Positions 1 through 5,739 of a DNA stretch of 7,705 nucleotides are shown here, piece after piece (position 1 is the stretch's first letter; each line of letters starts with the position of its first letter). The notes beneath the pieces were generated by a model. It saw only the letters and a program-made list of their open reading frames with translations. It made no database searches and was not told where the DNA came from. The translations under genes were made by a program, and so were the position numbers. Source of the stretch: Deltaproteobacteria bacterium (GTDB lineage: Bacteria; Bdellovibrionota; UBA1018; UBA923); NCBI GenBank assembly GCA_016194795.1, contig JACQAX010000404.1, forward strand, positions 1 through 7,705. The letters are read 5' to 3'.

Positions 1-284
1 AGGCCGAGGCCCAGCAGCATCGTCACGCTCGTGAGGATCGGGAGGAGAGAGGCCTGGTTGTGGACGACCCAGTCTTTCTTGAGCAGGCCGTAGGCGACAA
101 GCCCGAAGAACCACGTCGCGAAAACGGTCGCTCCGCCGATGATCGGCATCGGGTGCGCGTGGCGGCGGCGCGAGTTGGGGACGTCGACCCAGTCGCGCTT
201 CACCGCCAGCGGGATGGCGAAACGGAAGGCGACAAGCCCCACGACGAAGGTGGCGATGACGGTGCTGAGAAGAGTGACGTCCAT
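1..284 (-). CDS. WecA/TagO/MraY-family polyprenyl-phosphate sugar-1-phosphate transferase, N-terminal part
   Basis: Only the first 94 codons are present; the gene leaves the window at its left edge. The family consists of polytopic inner-membrane enzymes that move a HexNAc-1-phosphate from a UDP-sugar to undecaprenyl phosphate, the first step of O-antigen, teichoic acid or related glycan synthesis. Seen here: a hydrophobic first segment (residues about 3-20), then DVPNSRRRHAHPMPIIGG at about residues 33-50. That matches the family's conserved cytoplasmic D-x-P-N-x-R-x-x-H-x-x-P-x-P-x-x-GG signature. A second hydrophobic stretch and the start of a third follow. The ATG at 284 is preceded by GAAGGG only about 3 nt away, and an in-frame TAG lies upstream, so no better start exists. 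It begins 39 nt after the stop of the receiver-TPR gene and is probably in the same transcript. Family assignment is firm; substrate and exact name (WecA or TagO) are not. Confidence 0.85.
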   Translation of the reverse strand, partial: MDVTLLSTVIATFVVGLVAFRFAIPLAVKRDWVDVPNSRRRHAHPMPIIGGATVFATWFFGLVAYGLLKKDWVVHNQASLLPILTSVTMLLGLG

Positions 285-323
285 AATCCCTTCATACTGA
301 TCGGTAACGGGACGACAAAAGTT

Positions 324-1667
324 CTAGGCAGTATTTGCCCCGGACGAGGGGGCCGCGGCCTGGGAGGCCGCGCGCTCGAAGAGGTCTTTCCGGTCGGGAA
401 AGGCGGCGCAGGCGGTCGCCAGGAGCTGCTTGACGTGCGACTCGCGATGCATGAGCTCGACCGAGCGCAAAAGGGCGATCTCGAAGATGCGCGGGTGCTT
501 GACGTTGGCGGCGACGAGATCGAGGGCGTATTGGAGCACGCGGCTCGGGGGCGCCGAGACGTTGAGCTTCTCGAGCTTGGCGGCGGCGACGTCCGGCGAG
601 TTGCGCACCTCGGGGGGCGCGCGGTCGAGCAGGGCGGTGGCCTCGGCCTCGAGCCCGACGCCGTAGAGCGTGGCGAGGATCTCTTTCATGATCTGCGGCT
701 TGCGGTCGCTCACCGCTTCGGCCTTGTTGAGCGCGTTGAGCCCCTCGGTCGTGCGGCCGGTCTCGAAGAAGAACTTGGCGCAGACGATCAGGCCGGCCGA
801 GATGTAGTTGACGATCGCGGCGTCCTTCTCCTCGAAGTCCTCGAAGATGTCGTAGTATTTCAGGATGTCGGTGAAGTTCTTCGACGAGATTGACAGCCGG
901 ATCAGGACCGGGATCAGCGTCGGCTCGATCGGGTAGTTCTGGGTGAGCTTGTGGGCGGTGTCGTAGGCCGCATCGTAGCGTTTGCGCGCGATCAGCACGT
1001 CGAGCAGGCCCGTGAGGCAGCGGTAGTGCACGGGGTTGTAGCGCAGGCCCTCTTCGAAGAACCTCTGACAGTCCTCGATGCGGTTCTGCGCCTTCATCGC
1101 CATGCCTTCGTAGTAGCAGACGACGGCCGGCGCGGGGTCCATGGCCTTCGCCTGGGCGAGCGTGCGCTGGGCCTCGCCGTAGCGCTTCTCGTGGATCTCG
1201 AACTTCGCGCGCTCGACGACGGTGAGAAACTCGGGCGCGTAGGCCTTCGCCGAGAGCACCTCGATGAACTTGTCCTTGAGCGCGGCGAACGAGAACGGCT
1301 TGATCATGAACGCGTCGACCTCCTCGGCGGCGGCGAGGCAGGCGATCGTGTTCGAGTTGCGCGACGAGATGAACATGAAGATCGTATGCAACCGGTTCGG
1401 CAGGACGCGCTTGTGGAGGTTGAGCAGCTCGATGCCGGAGTGGCGCTCGAGCGTGTAGTCGGTGAGCACGATCTCCGGCTTGAACTGCTCGATCTGCGTG
1501 ACGGCGTCGTGGAAGTTCCAGGCCGTCAGCACGTCCTTGTTCTTGATGCCGAGCGTGGACAGCATGCGCTGCGTGGTCGTGCGAGTCGTCGCGTCGGGGT
1601 CGACGAGAAGCACGCGCTTGCCCGCGAGGAATTCGGCGATCTTCTTGTCGTTCAGGGCTTCGCTCAC
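324..1667 (-). CDS. Response regulator receiver domain fused to a TPR-type helical repeat region
   Basis: 447 residues. Residues about 17-140 form a CheY-like receiver with all key residues: acidic pair D23/D25, phospho-acceptor D70 (in IVLTDYTLERHSG), the Ser/Thr switch S101 and the invariant lysine K123 (in FMIKPF). It should therefore be phosphorylatable. From about 150 to 345 are TPR-like helical pairs (for example EKRYGEAQ, EDCQRFFEEGLRYNP, KRYDAAYDTAHKLTQNYP), and helices continue to about 430, ending in an Ala/Ser-rich tail. No DNA-binding, GGDEF or enzymatic output domain is visible, so output is probably protein-protein contact through the TPRs. No signal peptide or membrane segment, so cytoplasmic. 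The start is GTG at 1667, 7 nt after the PilZ-like gene's stop; AAGGA overlapping that stop is the only Shine-Dalgarno-like sequence (about 11 nt spacing). Domain calls are strong; partner and process are unknown. Confidence 0.9.
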   Translation of the reverse strand: MSEALNDKKIAEFLAGKRVLLVDPDATTRTTTQRMLSTLGIKNKDVLTAWNFHDAVTQIEQFKPEIVLTDYTLERHSGIELLNLHKRVLPNRLHTIFMFISSRNSNTIACLAAAEEVDAFMIKPFSFAALKDKFIEVLSAKAYAPEFLTVVERAKFEIHEKRYGEAQRTLAQAKAMDPAPAVVCYYEGMAMKAQNRIEDCQRFFEEGLRYNPVHYRCLTGLLDVLIARKRYDAAYDTAHKLTQNYPIEPTLIPVLIRLSISSKNFTDILKYYDIFEDFEEKDAAIVNYISAGLIVCAKFFFETGRTTEGLNALNKAEAVSDRKPQIMKEILATLYGVGLEAEATALLDRAPPEVRNSPDVAAAKLEKLNVSAPPSRVLQYALDLVAANVKHPRIFEIALLRSVELMHRESHVKQLLATACAAFPDRKDLFERAASQAAAPSSGANTA

Positions 1668-1674
1668 GGGGTCG

Positions 1675-2190
1675 TTATTCCTTCACCGCTTTCACGATGC
1701 GGTGGATGGTATTCTGTCTTTCCGAGAAGGAGGCGACGAACTTCTGCCATTTCTTCTCGTCGAACTGGTAGAAATTCACCTCGACGTGGAGTGAGCCGTC
1801 GTCGGCGATCTGCACGAGATGAACCTTGGCGGTGATCTCGATGACGGCGGCCTGGAACTCGCGCGCGGCCAGCTCCTTTTCCTTCACGAGCTGTTCGTGG
1901 GATTTGGAGGCCGGCTTCCTGCCACCGCCCGGCGCGACGCTGAGATGGCGGGGCGGGCGCTGCTTGGGCACGAGATTCGTCTTCGGAAGGATCTGCAGGA
2001 GCAGCATGTGCCCGCTCATGCACGCGCCCGAGGGCAGGCGCAGCACGAGCCCGCGCTCGCGAAGCTCGGCGATGGTCACGGCCTCGGCGGCCTTTACCTC
2101 CGTCTTCGTCGTCGAGTTCTTGACGAGAATCAGGTATTTGATCTCGACGAAGTCGTCCCGCTTGATGAGTGAGTTTCGTTCTTTGGACAT
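1675..2190 (-). CDS. PilZ-like domain protein, divergent
   Basis: 171 residues, cytoplasmic. Seen: an N-terminal beta-rich part with ELRERGLVLRLPSG and GHMLLLQI (residues about 44-66), a basic Pro/Gly-rich linker (about 72-95), then a second beta-rich part containing ITAKVHLVQ and LHVEVNFYQFDEKKW, and a helical C-terminus. The order 'G-x-x-L, then G-x-x-L-x-L, then V-x-F-x-x-(F/L)' is how PilZ barrels look. PilZ proteins bind cyclic di-GMP and adjust motility, adhesion or polysaccharide output. The canonical RxxxR and (D/N)xSxxG binding motifs are not recognisable here, so ligand binding is doubtful and it may act as a protein-interaction variant. ATG at 2190 has only a weak AGAG upstream. 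A poor promoter-like pair (TTGAAG, 17 nt, CATTTA) lies in the 47-nt gap from plsC; I do not rely on it. The gene stops 7 nt before the receiver-TPR gene, so the two products are probably made together. The PilZ call is a fold-level judgement by eye. Confidence 0.6.
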   Translation of the reverse strand: MSKERNSLIKRDDFVEIKYLILVKNSTTKTEVKAAEAVTIAELRERGLVLRLPSGACMSGHMLLLQILPKTNLVPKQRPPRHLSVAPGGGRKPASKSHEQLVKEKELAAREFQAAVIEITAKVHLVQIADDGSLHVEVNFYQFDEKKWQKFVASFSERQNTIHRIVKAVKE

Positions 2191-2237
2191 AGCTCTAAAT
2201 GGCGTATCGGGAACGAGACTTCAAAATGTAACAACAA

Positions 2238-2966
2238 TCAGGCGAGGGAACTTAGTGCCGAGATCAGCGCCTCGCGGGCGGCCTGGGGAAGCGCGGCGCG
2301 CTCGGCGGCGGAAAGGTGGGAGGTGGGGAAGGGTTTGCCCACCACGACGTGGATGAGGCCCGGCCGGACCCGGAAGCCCTTGCGGGGAAGCACCTGGCCG
2401 CTGCCCCGGATCGCCACGGGCACGATCGGCACGCCGGCTTCGATGGCGGCGATGAAGGCGCCTCTCTTGAACGGGAGTACCGCGCCGTCTCTCGAGCGCG
2501 TGCCCTCGGGAAAGGCGATCACGCTGCGGCCGCCGCGGATCAGGTGCGCCATCCGCTTGAGGTTGGCGATCGCCTTGGAGTTGTCGGCGCGGTCGACGAA
2601 GATCATCCCCATCGCCCAGGCGTAGGCGCCGACGAACGGTACCCAGAGCAGCTCTCTCTTGATGATGAAGTGGACGTTGGCCGGCAGCGCGCGAAAGAGC
2701 ACCGGGATGTCGATCGTCGAAAGGTGGTTGGCGACGAAGACGTGGGGCTTGGAGAAGTCGACGTTCTCGAGCCCGCGCACGTCGAGCCGCGCGCGCGCGC
2801 CCCACAGGAGCCCGGGCGCCCAGCACCGGCGCGCCATCGCGAGCGGCAGGCGCCGCGAGCAGGTCACGCAAAGCACGACGAGCGCCGCCGGCACCCAGAA
2901 GAGCGTCCAGAGGGCGGTGAAGGCCGCCTGCGCCGTATTGATGAGAAACCAGCCGACTCGGGTCAT
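2238..2966 (-). CDS. plsC: 1-acyl-sn-glycerol-3-phosphate acyltransferase (PlsC/LPLAT family)
   Basis: 242 residues, the usual size for bacterial PlsC. The family acylates lysophosphatidic acid at sn-2 to make phosphatidic acid at the cytoplasmic face of the inner membrane, using acyl-ACP or acyl-CoA. All four acyltransferase blocks are visible: catalytic NHLSTID (H81 and D86, the HX4D motif), IIKRELLWVPFVG (about 101-113), FPEGTRS (152-158, binding the glycerol-phosphate) and VPIVPVAI (179-186). A hydrophobic segment at about 13-34 should anchor it in the membrane. The ATG at 2966 lies 18 nt after the stop of the Cys-rich protein gene, with no clear Shine-Dalgarno, so translation may be coupled. 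A genome can carry several LPLAT paralogues, so this copy may be a secondary one using another lyso-lipid; the clustering with signalling genes rather than lipid-core genes leaves that open. Confidence 0.93.
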   Translation of the reverse strand: MTRVGWFLINTAQAAFTALWTLFWVPAALVVLCVTCSRRLPLAMARRCWAPGLLWGARARLDVRGLENVDFSKPHVFVANHLSTIDIPVLFRALPANVHFIIKRELLWVPFVGAYAWAMGMIFVDRADNSKAIANLKRMAHLIRGGRSVIAFPEGTRSRDGAVLPFKRGAFIAAIEAGVPIVPVAIRGSGQVLPRKGFRVRPGLIHVVVGKPFPTSHLSAAERAALPQAAREALISALSSLA

Positions 2967-2984
2967 GTGTCGAAAGATGCTAGC

Positions 2985-4007
2985 TCACTCGGTGATGATC
3001 TTCCAGACGTCTCGGTCCGGCTTTTTTTCAACCGGTGCTTCCGCCGCGGCTGGCGCGGGCGGCCGCACGCACTCGGGTCGCTTGGCGCCCTCCTTGAGCC
3101 CCTTGGTGCCATAGCGCCGGATGAAGCGGTCCCAGAGCACCTGCTCGCAGCAATCGTCGGGCCAAAGGGCCTTGTCGGTGTACTCCAGCGCTTGCAGCAC
3201 GTCTTTGCGCAGCGAGGTGATGTAGGGCATCTTCGAGTTGAGGCAGGCCTGGCGCACGCGATGCTCGAAGGCGGTGCGCGAGCCCGGCATCCAGTGCTTG
3301 CACGACTGGAGGCCGGCGTCGAGAACCCCGAAGCGCAGGAGGTCGGCGAGCGCGAAGTACGGGTTGTTGCGCGCCTCTTTCTCCTTGGCGTCGGCATCGG
3401 CCACGCAGTTCACCGTGGGCATCCAGCTCTTGAGCTCCTTGTCGCTCATGCCCCAGACCTCGGCCAGCGAATTGTCGGCGGGGTAGCGGCGCAGCCTCAA
3501 GCCCCGCTCTTTGAACATCCCCGGCAGCTTGAGGCGAAACGGGCTACCCATCGTCGAGCCGTCCCAGACGGCGCCGATCTGAGCCGTCGGGCAGAAGTAG
3601 GACGTGCCCTTGACGTAAACCCAGAAACCCGGCTGCTTCACGCCGCCCGCGCGGCGGAGCGGCGGCGGCGATAGGCCCAGGATCATCACGTCGGGATCGA
3701 CGTCGAACTTGAAGCCGTCCTGGCCCGTGTGCTCGTTGCGAACCGTCACCTCGGGGTAGGCCACGACCTTCCCGTGCGTGACCGTGTTCACGTTGCGGCC
3801 CGAGCCCAGGCTCATCGGCTCGTCGAGGCGGGCGATCGGCAGCGGCGTGCCGCTGGCGCTGCAGCCGTTGTCGATGCACGAGAGGCAGCGCTGCAGGAGG
3901 ACGAAGTCGTCGGGCGTGAGATCGCCGGCCAGCGCGACCGCGCCGGCGGTCGCGCCGAAGAAGGCGAGAAGCGCGAAAATGACCGAACGTTTACGACGAG
4001 TCCCCAC
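2985..4007 (-). CDS. Secreted Cys-rich protein of unknown function
   Basis: I do not recognise this family. The reading frame is open back to 4088, but I place the start at GTG 4007: the product then begins with basic GTRRKR, a hydrophobic core (FALLAFFGATAGAVA) and an ALA|GD signal-peptidase I site, a textbook Sec signal peptide in a 340-residue precursor. Only AAGG 2 nt upstream could act as a ribosome site. The mature part starts with CLSCIDNGC (a CxxCx4C pattern, not a CxxCH haem site) and contains 10 cysteines in all, including a CC pair. That suits an oxidised periplasmic or surface protein with disulfides. The middle holds FDVDPDVMILGLSPPP and GFWVYVKGTSYFCPTAQIG, probably beta-rich; the C-terminal third looks helical and ends in a Pro/Ala-rich tail. 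It heads the minus-strand cluster, 18 nt before plsC. The C-terminal helical half could be a separate domain. No function is claimed. Confidence 0.82.
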   Translation of the reverse strand: MGTRRKRSVIFALLAFFGATAGAVALAGDLTPDDFVLLQRCLSCIDNGCSASGTPLPIARLDEPMSLGSGRNVNTVTHGKVVAYPEVTVRNEHTGQDGFKFDVDPDVMILGLSPPPLRRAGGVKQPGFWVYVKGTSYFCPTAQIGAVWDGSTMGSPFRLKLPGMFKERGLRLRRYPADNSLAEVWGMSDKELKSWMPTVNCVADADAKEKEARNNPYFALADLLRFGVLDAGLQSCKHWMPGSRTAFEHRVRQACLNSKMPYITSLRKDVLQALEYTDKALWPDDCCEQVLWDRFIRRYGTKGLKEGAKRPECVRPPAPAAAEAPVEKKPDRDVWKIITE

Positions 4008-4015
4008 TGCCTTGA

Positions 4016-4021
4016 ATTTTA
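4016..4021 (-). promoter_or_regulatory. Possible -10 element before the Cys-rich protein gene
   Basis: On the minus strand TAAAAT (5 of 6 to TATAAT) ends 9 nt before the chosen GTG at 4007. No convincing -35 lies 16-18 nt upstream. If used, transcription would start within a few bases of the GTG, giving an almost leaderless message. Confidence 0.25.
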
Positions 4022-4026
4022 GCACG

Positions 4027-4073
4027 CCAGCCGCGGCGCTGGATAGCGCGGCCGCCGTGCTGGAAATCCAGCA
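4027..4073 (-). repeat. Two small inverted repeats between the broken hydroxylase gene and the Cys-rich protein gene
   Basis: First element, 4058-4073: TGCTGG and CCAGCA around a 4-nt loop, a perfect 6-bp stem. Second element, 4027-4042: CCAGC and GCTGG around 6 nt. Both lie in the 91-nt stretch between the last stop of the broken gene (4099) and the next start (4007). Neither has a T run on either strand, so they are not classical intrinsic terminators. They could slow or attenuate read-through, or be chance palindromes of GC-rich DNA. Confidence 0.35.
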
Positions 4074-4098
4074 GCGCGCCGCCCGCAATCTCGGTGAC

Positions 4099-4368
4099 TT
4101 ACCGTGGCTGCGCCCCGCGCGCCGCCCGGGTCATCCATGCGCCATATCCCGTGAGCGCCGCGATCAGCGTGCCCGTGCAGGCGAGCGCGACCGTCTGCGA
4201 GAGCTGCGGGACGAGGAAGAGATACACGGCCGCCGTCATTAGAATAGTGAGAAACCAGACGAGGGCGACCGCGCTCGCGCGGGGCGTGAGCTTCGGAAGG
4301 TAGCGCTCGCGCGAGACGGCCGCGAAAAGCGCGGGCACGTCGTGAAGCTTTCCCGTCGCGTGGCTGGA
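4099..4368 (-). pseudogene. 3' remnant with two membrane segments, probably the old C-terminus
   Basis: In the frame shifted from the hydroxylase N-terminus, the DNA encodes HATGKLHDVPALFAAVSRERY, a short basic/polar stretch, then two good hydrophobic segments (about 20 residues each, containing VWFLTILMTAAVYLFLV and ACTGTLIAALTGYGAWM), and ends AARGAQPR before TAA 4099. Some bacterial alkylglycerol-monooxygenase-like proteins end in extra membrane helices of this sort, so it may be the tail of the same gene. It also loosely recalls the last helices of UbiA-type prenyltransferases, which would make the junction a fusion of two genes. A GTG at 4338 could start a 79-residue peptide, but no ribosome site is evident. 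Confidence 0.5.
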
Positions 4369-4381
4369 TGATCGGGATGAT
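4366..4381. repeat. 7-bp direct repeat GGATGAT x2 at the frame break
   Basis: On the plus strand GGATGAT occurs at 4366-4372 and again at 4375-4381, within a run rich in GATGAT. It sits where the hydroxylase frame is lost. Short direct repeats at a breakpoint are typical of slipped-strand deletion, but this one may be coincidental. Confidence 0.5.
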
Positions 4382-4852
4382 GATGGCCGCGTTCTTCGGG
4401 CCGACGCCCAGGATGGCGAGCGGCAGGTTGAAAAGGTAAAGGAACCACGAGGAGAACCAGTTCTGCCGGAGCGCCGTTGCGAGGTTGTACTGCTCGCTGG
4501 AGTGGTGGACGACGTGGCCCGCCCAGAGCAGATTCACCTCGTGCGTGAAGCGATGGCCCCAGTAGTAGCCGAAATCGGCGACCAGCAGGCCGAGGGCGAC
4601 GACGCCCAGGCTGGGCTCCTCGAAGCGCGCCAGCGACCAGTGCTCGTAGAGCCACATGTAAGGAAGGGTGAACATCGTCACGCGCGTGACCGAGATCAGG
4701 AGCTGGTCGAGCACGCCGGTGCCGAGGCTGCCGAGCGCGTCGCCCAGGACGTAGTAGTCGCGCTTGAGCCAGTGGACCGCGAGCAGCTCTACGAGGATGC
4801 CGGCGAAAAAAAGCGGAACCGAGAGCGTGATGAGCTCGAGCTTCATTGCGCC

Positions 4853-4881
4853 ACTATACTTTGGTGGTACGATTCTCTCAA
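4853..4881 (-). promoter_or_regulatory. Sigma70-type promoter for the hydroxylase gene, TTGAGA-17-TATAGT, leaderless
   Basis: On the minus strand TTGAGA (4881-4876; 5 of 6 to TTGACA) is followed by exactly 17 nt and TATAGT (4858-4853; 5 of 6 to TATAAT). Only 6 nt separate the -10 from ATG 4846, so the expected +1 falls at or next to the A of the start codon. No Shine-Dalgarno is possible in that case. The -35 overlaps the first base of the divergent desaturase start codon. Confidence 0.65.
4855..4860 (+). promoter_or_regulatory. Possible -10 (TATACT) for the desaturase gene, overlapping the divergent -10
   Basis: TATACT (5 of 6 to TATAAT) lies 20 nt before ATG 4881 and shares four bases with the opposing TATAGT. 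No good -35 is found at 16-18 nt spacing; it would lie inside the hydroxylase coding sequence. The bases CCAC (4851-4854) and GTGG (4864-4867) flank it symmetrically. Confidence 0.35.
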
Positions 4882-5705
4882 TGCGATACTCTTGGAAGGA
4901 CGGCTGGCTCTGCCTTGCGGCGGCCCTCCAGCTCGCGGCGACGATCGCGTGGGCCGGGCGCTTCGATCGCCTGGGCTGGGCCGCGAACGCGGGAGCCCTG
5001 GCGGCGATGCTGCTCGTGTTCTACTTCAACCCCATCGTCGTCACGCACAACTTCCTCCATTGCCCGTTTTTCCGCTGGGAGTGGCTCAACCGCCTTTTCG
5101 CCGTCGCGAACTCGGTAAACCTGGGCTTGCCGCAGATTCTCTACAAGTACCACCACCTCACGCACCACAAGTACAACAACGACCCGGTCCGCGACGGAAC
5201 GACGAAAGACCCTTCGTCGACCTTCCGCTACGGCAAGCGCGGGCGGCAGGAGCACTTCGTGCCTTACTGCGCGCTCGGTCTCTTCCGCGACGGCACGACC
5301 TCCGCGTTCCTCGAGGTGAAGCGCAAGCGGGAGCTTCCGCAGTTCTTCGCCGAGCTCGCGGCATCGGCCGCGGCGCTCGTGTTCTGGGCCACGTTCGGCT
5401 GGCGCTGGCTCGTCTTCGGCTATCTGCCGCTTTTTTACTTCGGCTGGTTTCTCGCCCACCTCGAGAATTACTACGAGCACTTCAACGCCACCGACGCCGG
5501 GGCGCGCTTCGCGAACTCGGTGAGCTATTACGGGCCGCTCTACAACGTCTTCATGTTCAACGAGGGCTACCACCAGGAGCACCACGTGAATCCCCAGACC
5601 CACTGGACCGGGCGCCCCGCGATCCGTGAGCGCTACCGGGCCGAGCTGCGCGGGGCACGCGCGCATGCCGCGAAGGTTCCGCCGCTGCTCGGCTTCCTCG
5701 ACTGA
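4881..5705 (+). CDS. Membrane fatty acid desaturase family protein
   Basis: 274 residues starting at ATG 4881, chosen because hydrophobic sequence typical of the family begins right after it and codons further upstream belong to the opposing gene. Members of this family are inner-membrane di-iron enzymes that use O2 and electrons to insert a double bond (or hydroxyl) into acyl chains. All three histidine clusters are visible: HNFLH (H56, H60), HHLTHH (H91/H92 and H95-H96) and HQEHH (H231, H234-H235, in EGYHQEHHVNP). An extra HLENYYEHF block (H193, E195, H200) follows the last membrane region. Membrane segments lie at about 9-25, 35-55 and 159-192. There is no N-terminal cytochrome b5 or ferredoxin domain, so electrons must come from a separate partner. 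A GGTGG 13 nt upstream is the only ribosome-site candidate. The gene is divergent from the broken hydroxylase, another di-iron lipid enzyme. The substrate (phospholipid acyl chain, carotenoid or other) cannot be told. Confidence 0.9.
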   Translation: MRYSWKDGWLCLAAALQLAATIAWAGRFDRLGWAANAGALAAMLLVFYFNPIVVTHNFLHCPFFRWEWLNRLFAVANSVNLGLPQILYKYHHLTHHKYNNDPVRDGTTKDPSSTFRYGKRGRQEHFVPYCALGLFRDGTTSAFLEVKRKRELPQFFAELAASAAALVFWATFGWRWLVFGYLPLFYFGWFLAHLENYYEHFNATDAGARFANSVSYYGPLYNVFMFNEGYHQEHHVNPQTHWTGRPAIRERYRAELRGARAHAAKVPPLLGFLD

Positions 5706-5712
5706 CGCCTGG

Positions 5713-5739
5713 CACGCTCATTGCTGTTCCCACGCTCAT
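5713..5739 (+). repeat. 9-bp direct repeat CACGCTCAT before the barrel gene
   Basis: CACGCTCAT occurs at 5713-5721 and 5731-5739, 18 bp apart start to start. The second copy contains the first two bases of ATG 5738. No recognisable promoter or Shine-Dalgarno is seen in this 32-bp gap; the repeat could be a binding site or chance. Confidence 0.3.

Larger units (their letters stand above)
4099..4846 (-). pseudogene. Sterol desaturase/fatty acid hydroxylase family gene, broken by internal loss and frameshift
   Basis: The frame opens at ATG 4846 and gives about 160 residues of an integral-membrane di-iron oxidase (fatty acid hydroxylase/sterol desaturase superfamily; alkylglycerol monooxygenase is a relative). 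Seen: N-terminal membrane segments, then HRFTHE (HX3H) and GHVVHHSSEQYNLATALRQ (HX2HH), then a membrane stretch ending near NAAIIIPIIQ. Intact members continue for 100 or more residues with a third histidine cluster (typically PSHHRVHH, needed for the iron site) and a conserved WDRLFGTF-like block. Both are absent. Past about 4361 the original frame turns into Arg/Ala-rich nonsense and stops at 4019. A different frame, read from about 4370 to TAA 4099, resumes a plausible membrane-protein C-terminus. An out-of-frame internal deletion explains this best; an assembly error is the alternative. The promoter still looks intact, which suggests recent decay. Confidence 0.78.

Noticed and set aside
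60..893. 277-codon open frame on the plus strand at the left end
   Set aside because: Antisense to the transferase and receiver-TPR genes, charged low-complexity product, no recognisable domain.
2316..3674. 452-codon open frame on the plus strand
   Set aside because: Antisense to plsC and the Cys-rich protein gene, low-complexity composition, no motifs; the opposite strand carries complete acyltransferase blocks and a signal peptide.
4058..4073. Intrinsic terminator after the broken gene
   Set aside because: The hairpin is perfect but short and is followed by GC-rich sequence instead of a T run on both strands, so I list it only as an inverted repeat.
4008..4088. N-terminal extension of the Cys-rich protein to 4088
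   Set aside because: The added 27 residues would bury the signal peptide, and no ribosome site is seen; GTG 4007 gives a standard n-, h- and c-region.
4764..4880. N-terminal extension of the desaturase to 4764
   Set aside because: The extra 39 residues overlap the antisense hydroxylase start, are Ser/Thr-rich without family likeness, and would cover the promoter region; ATG 4881 fits.
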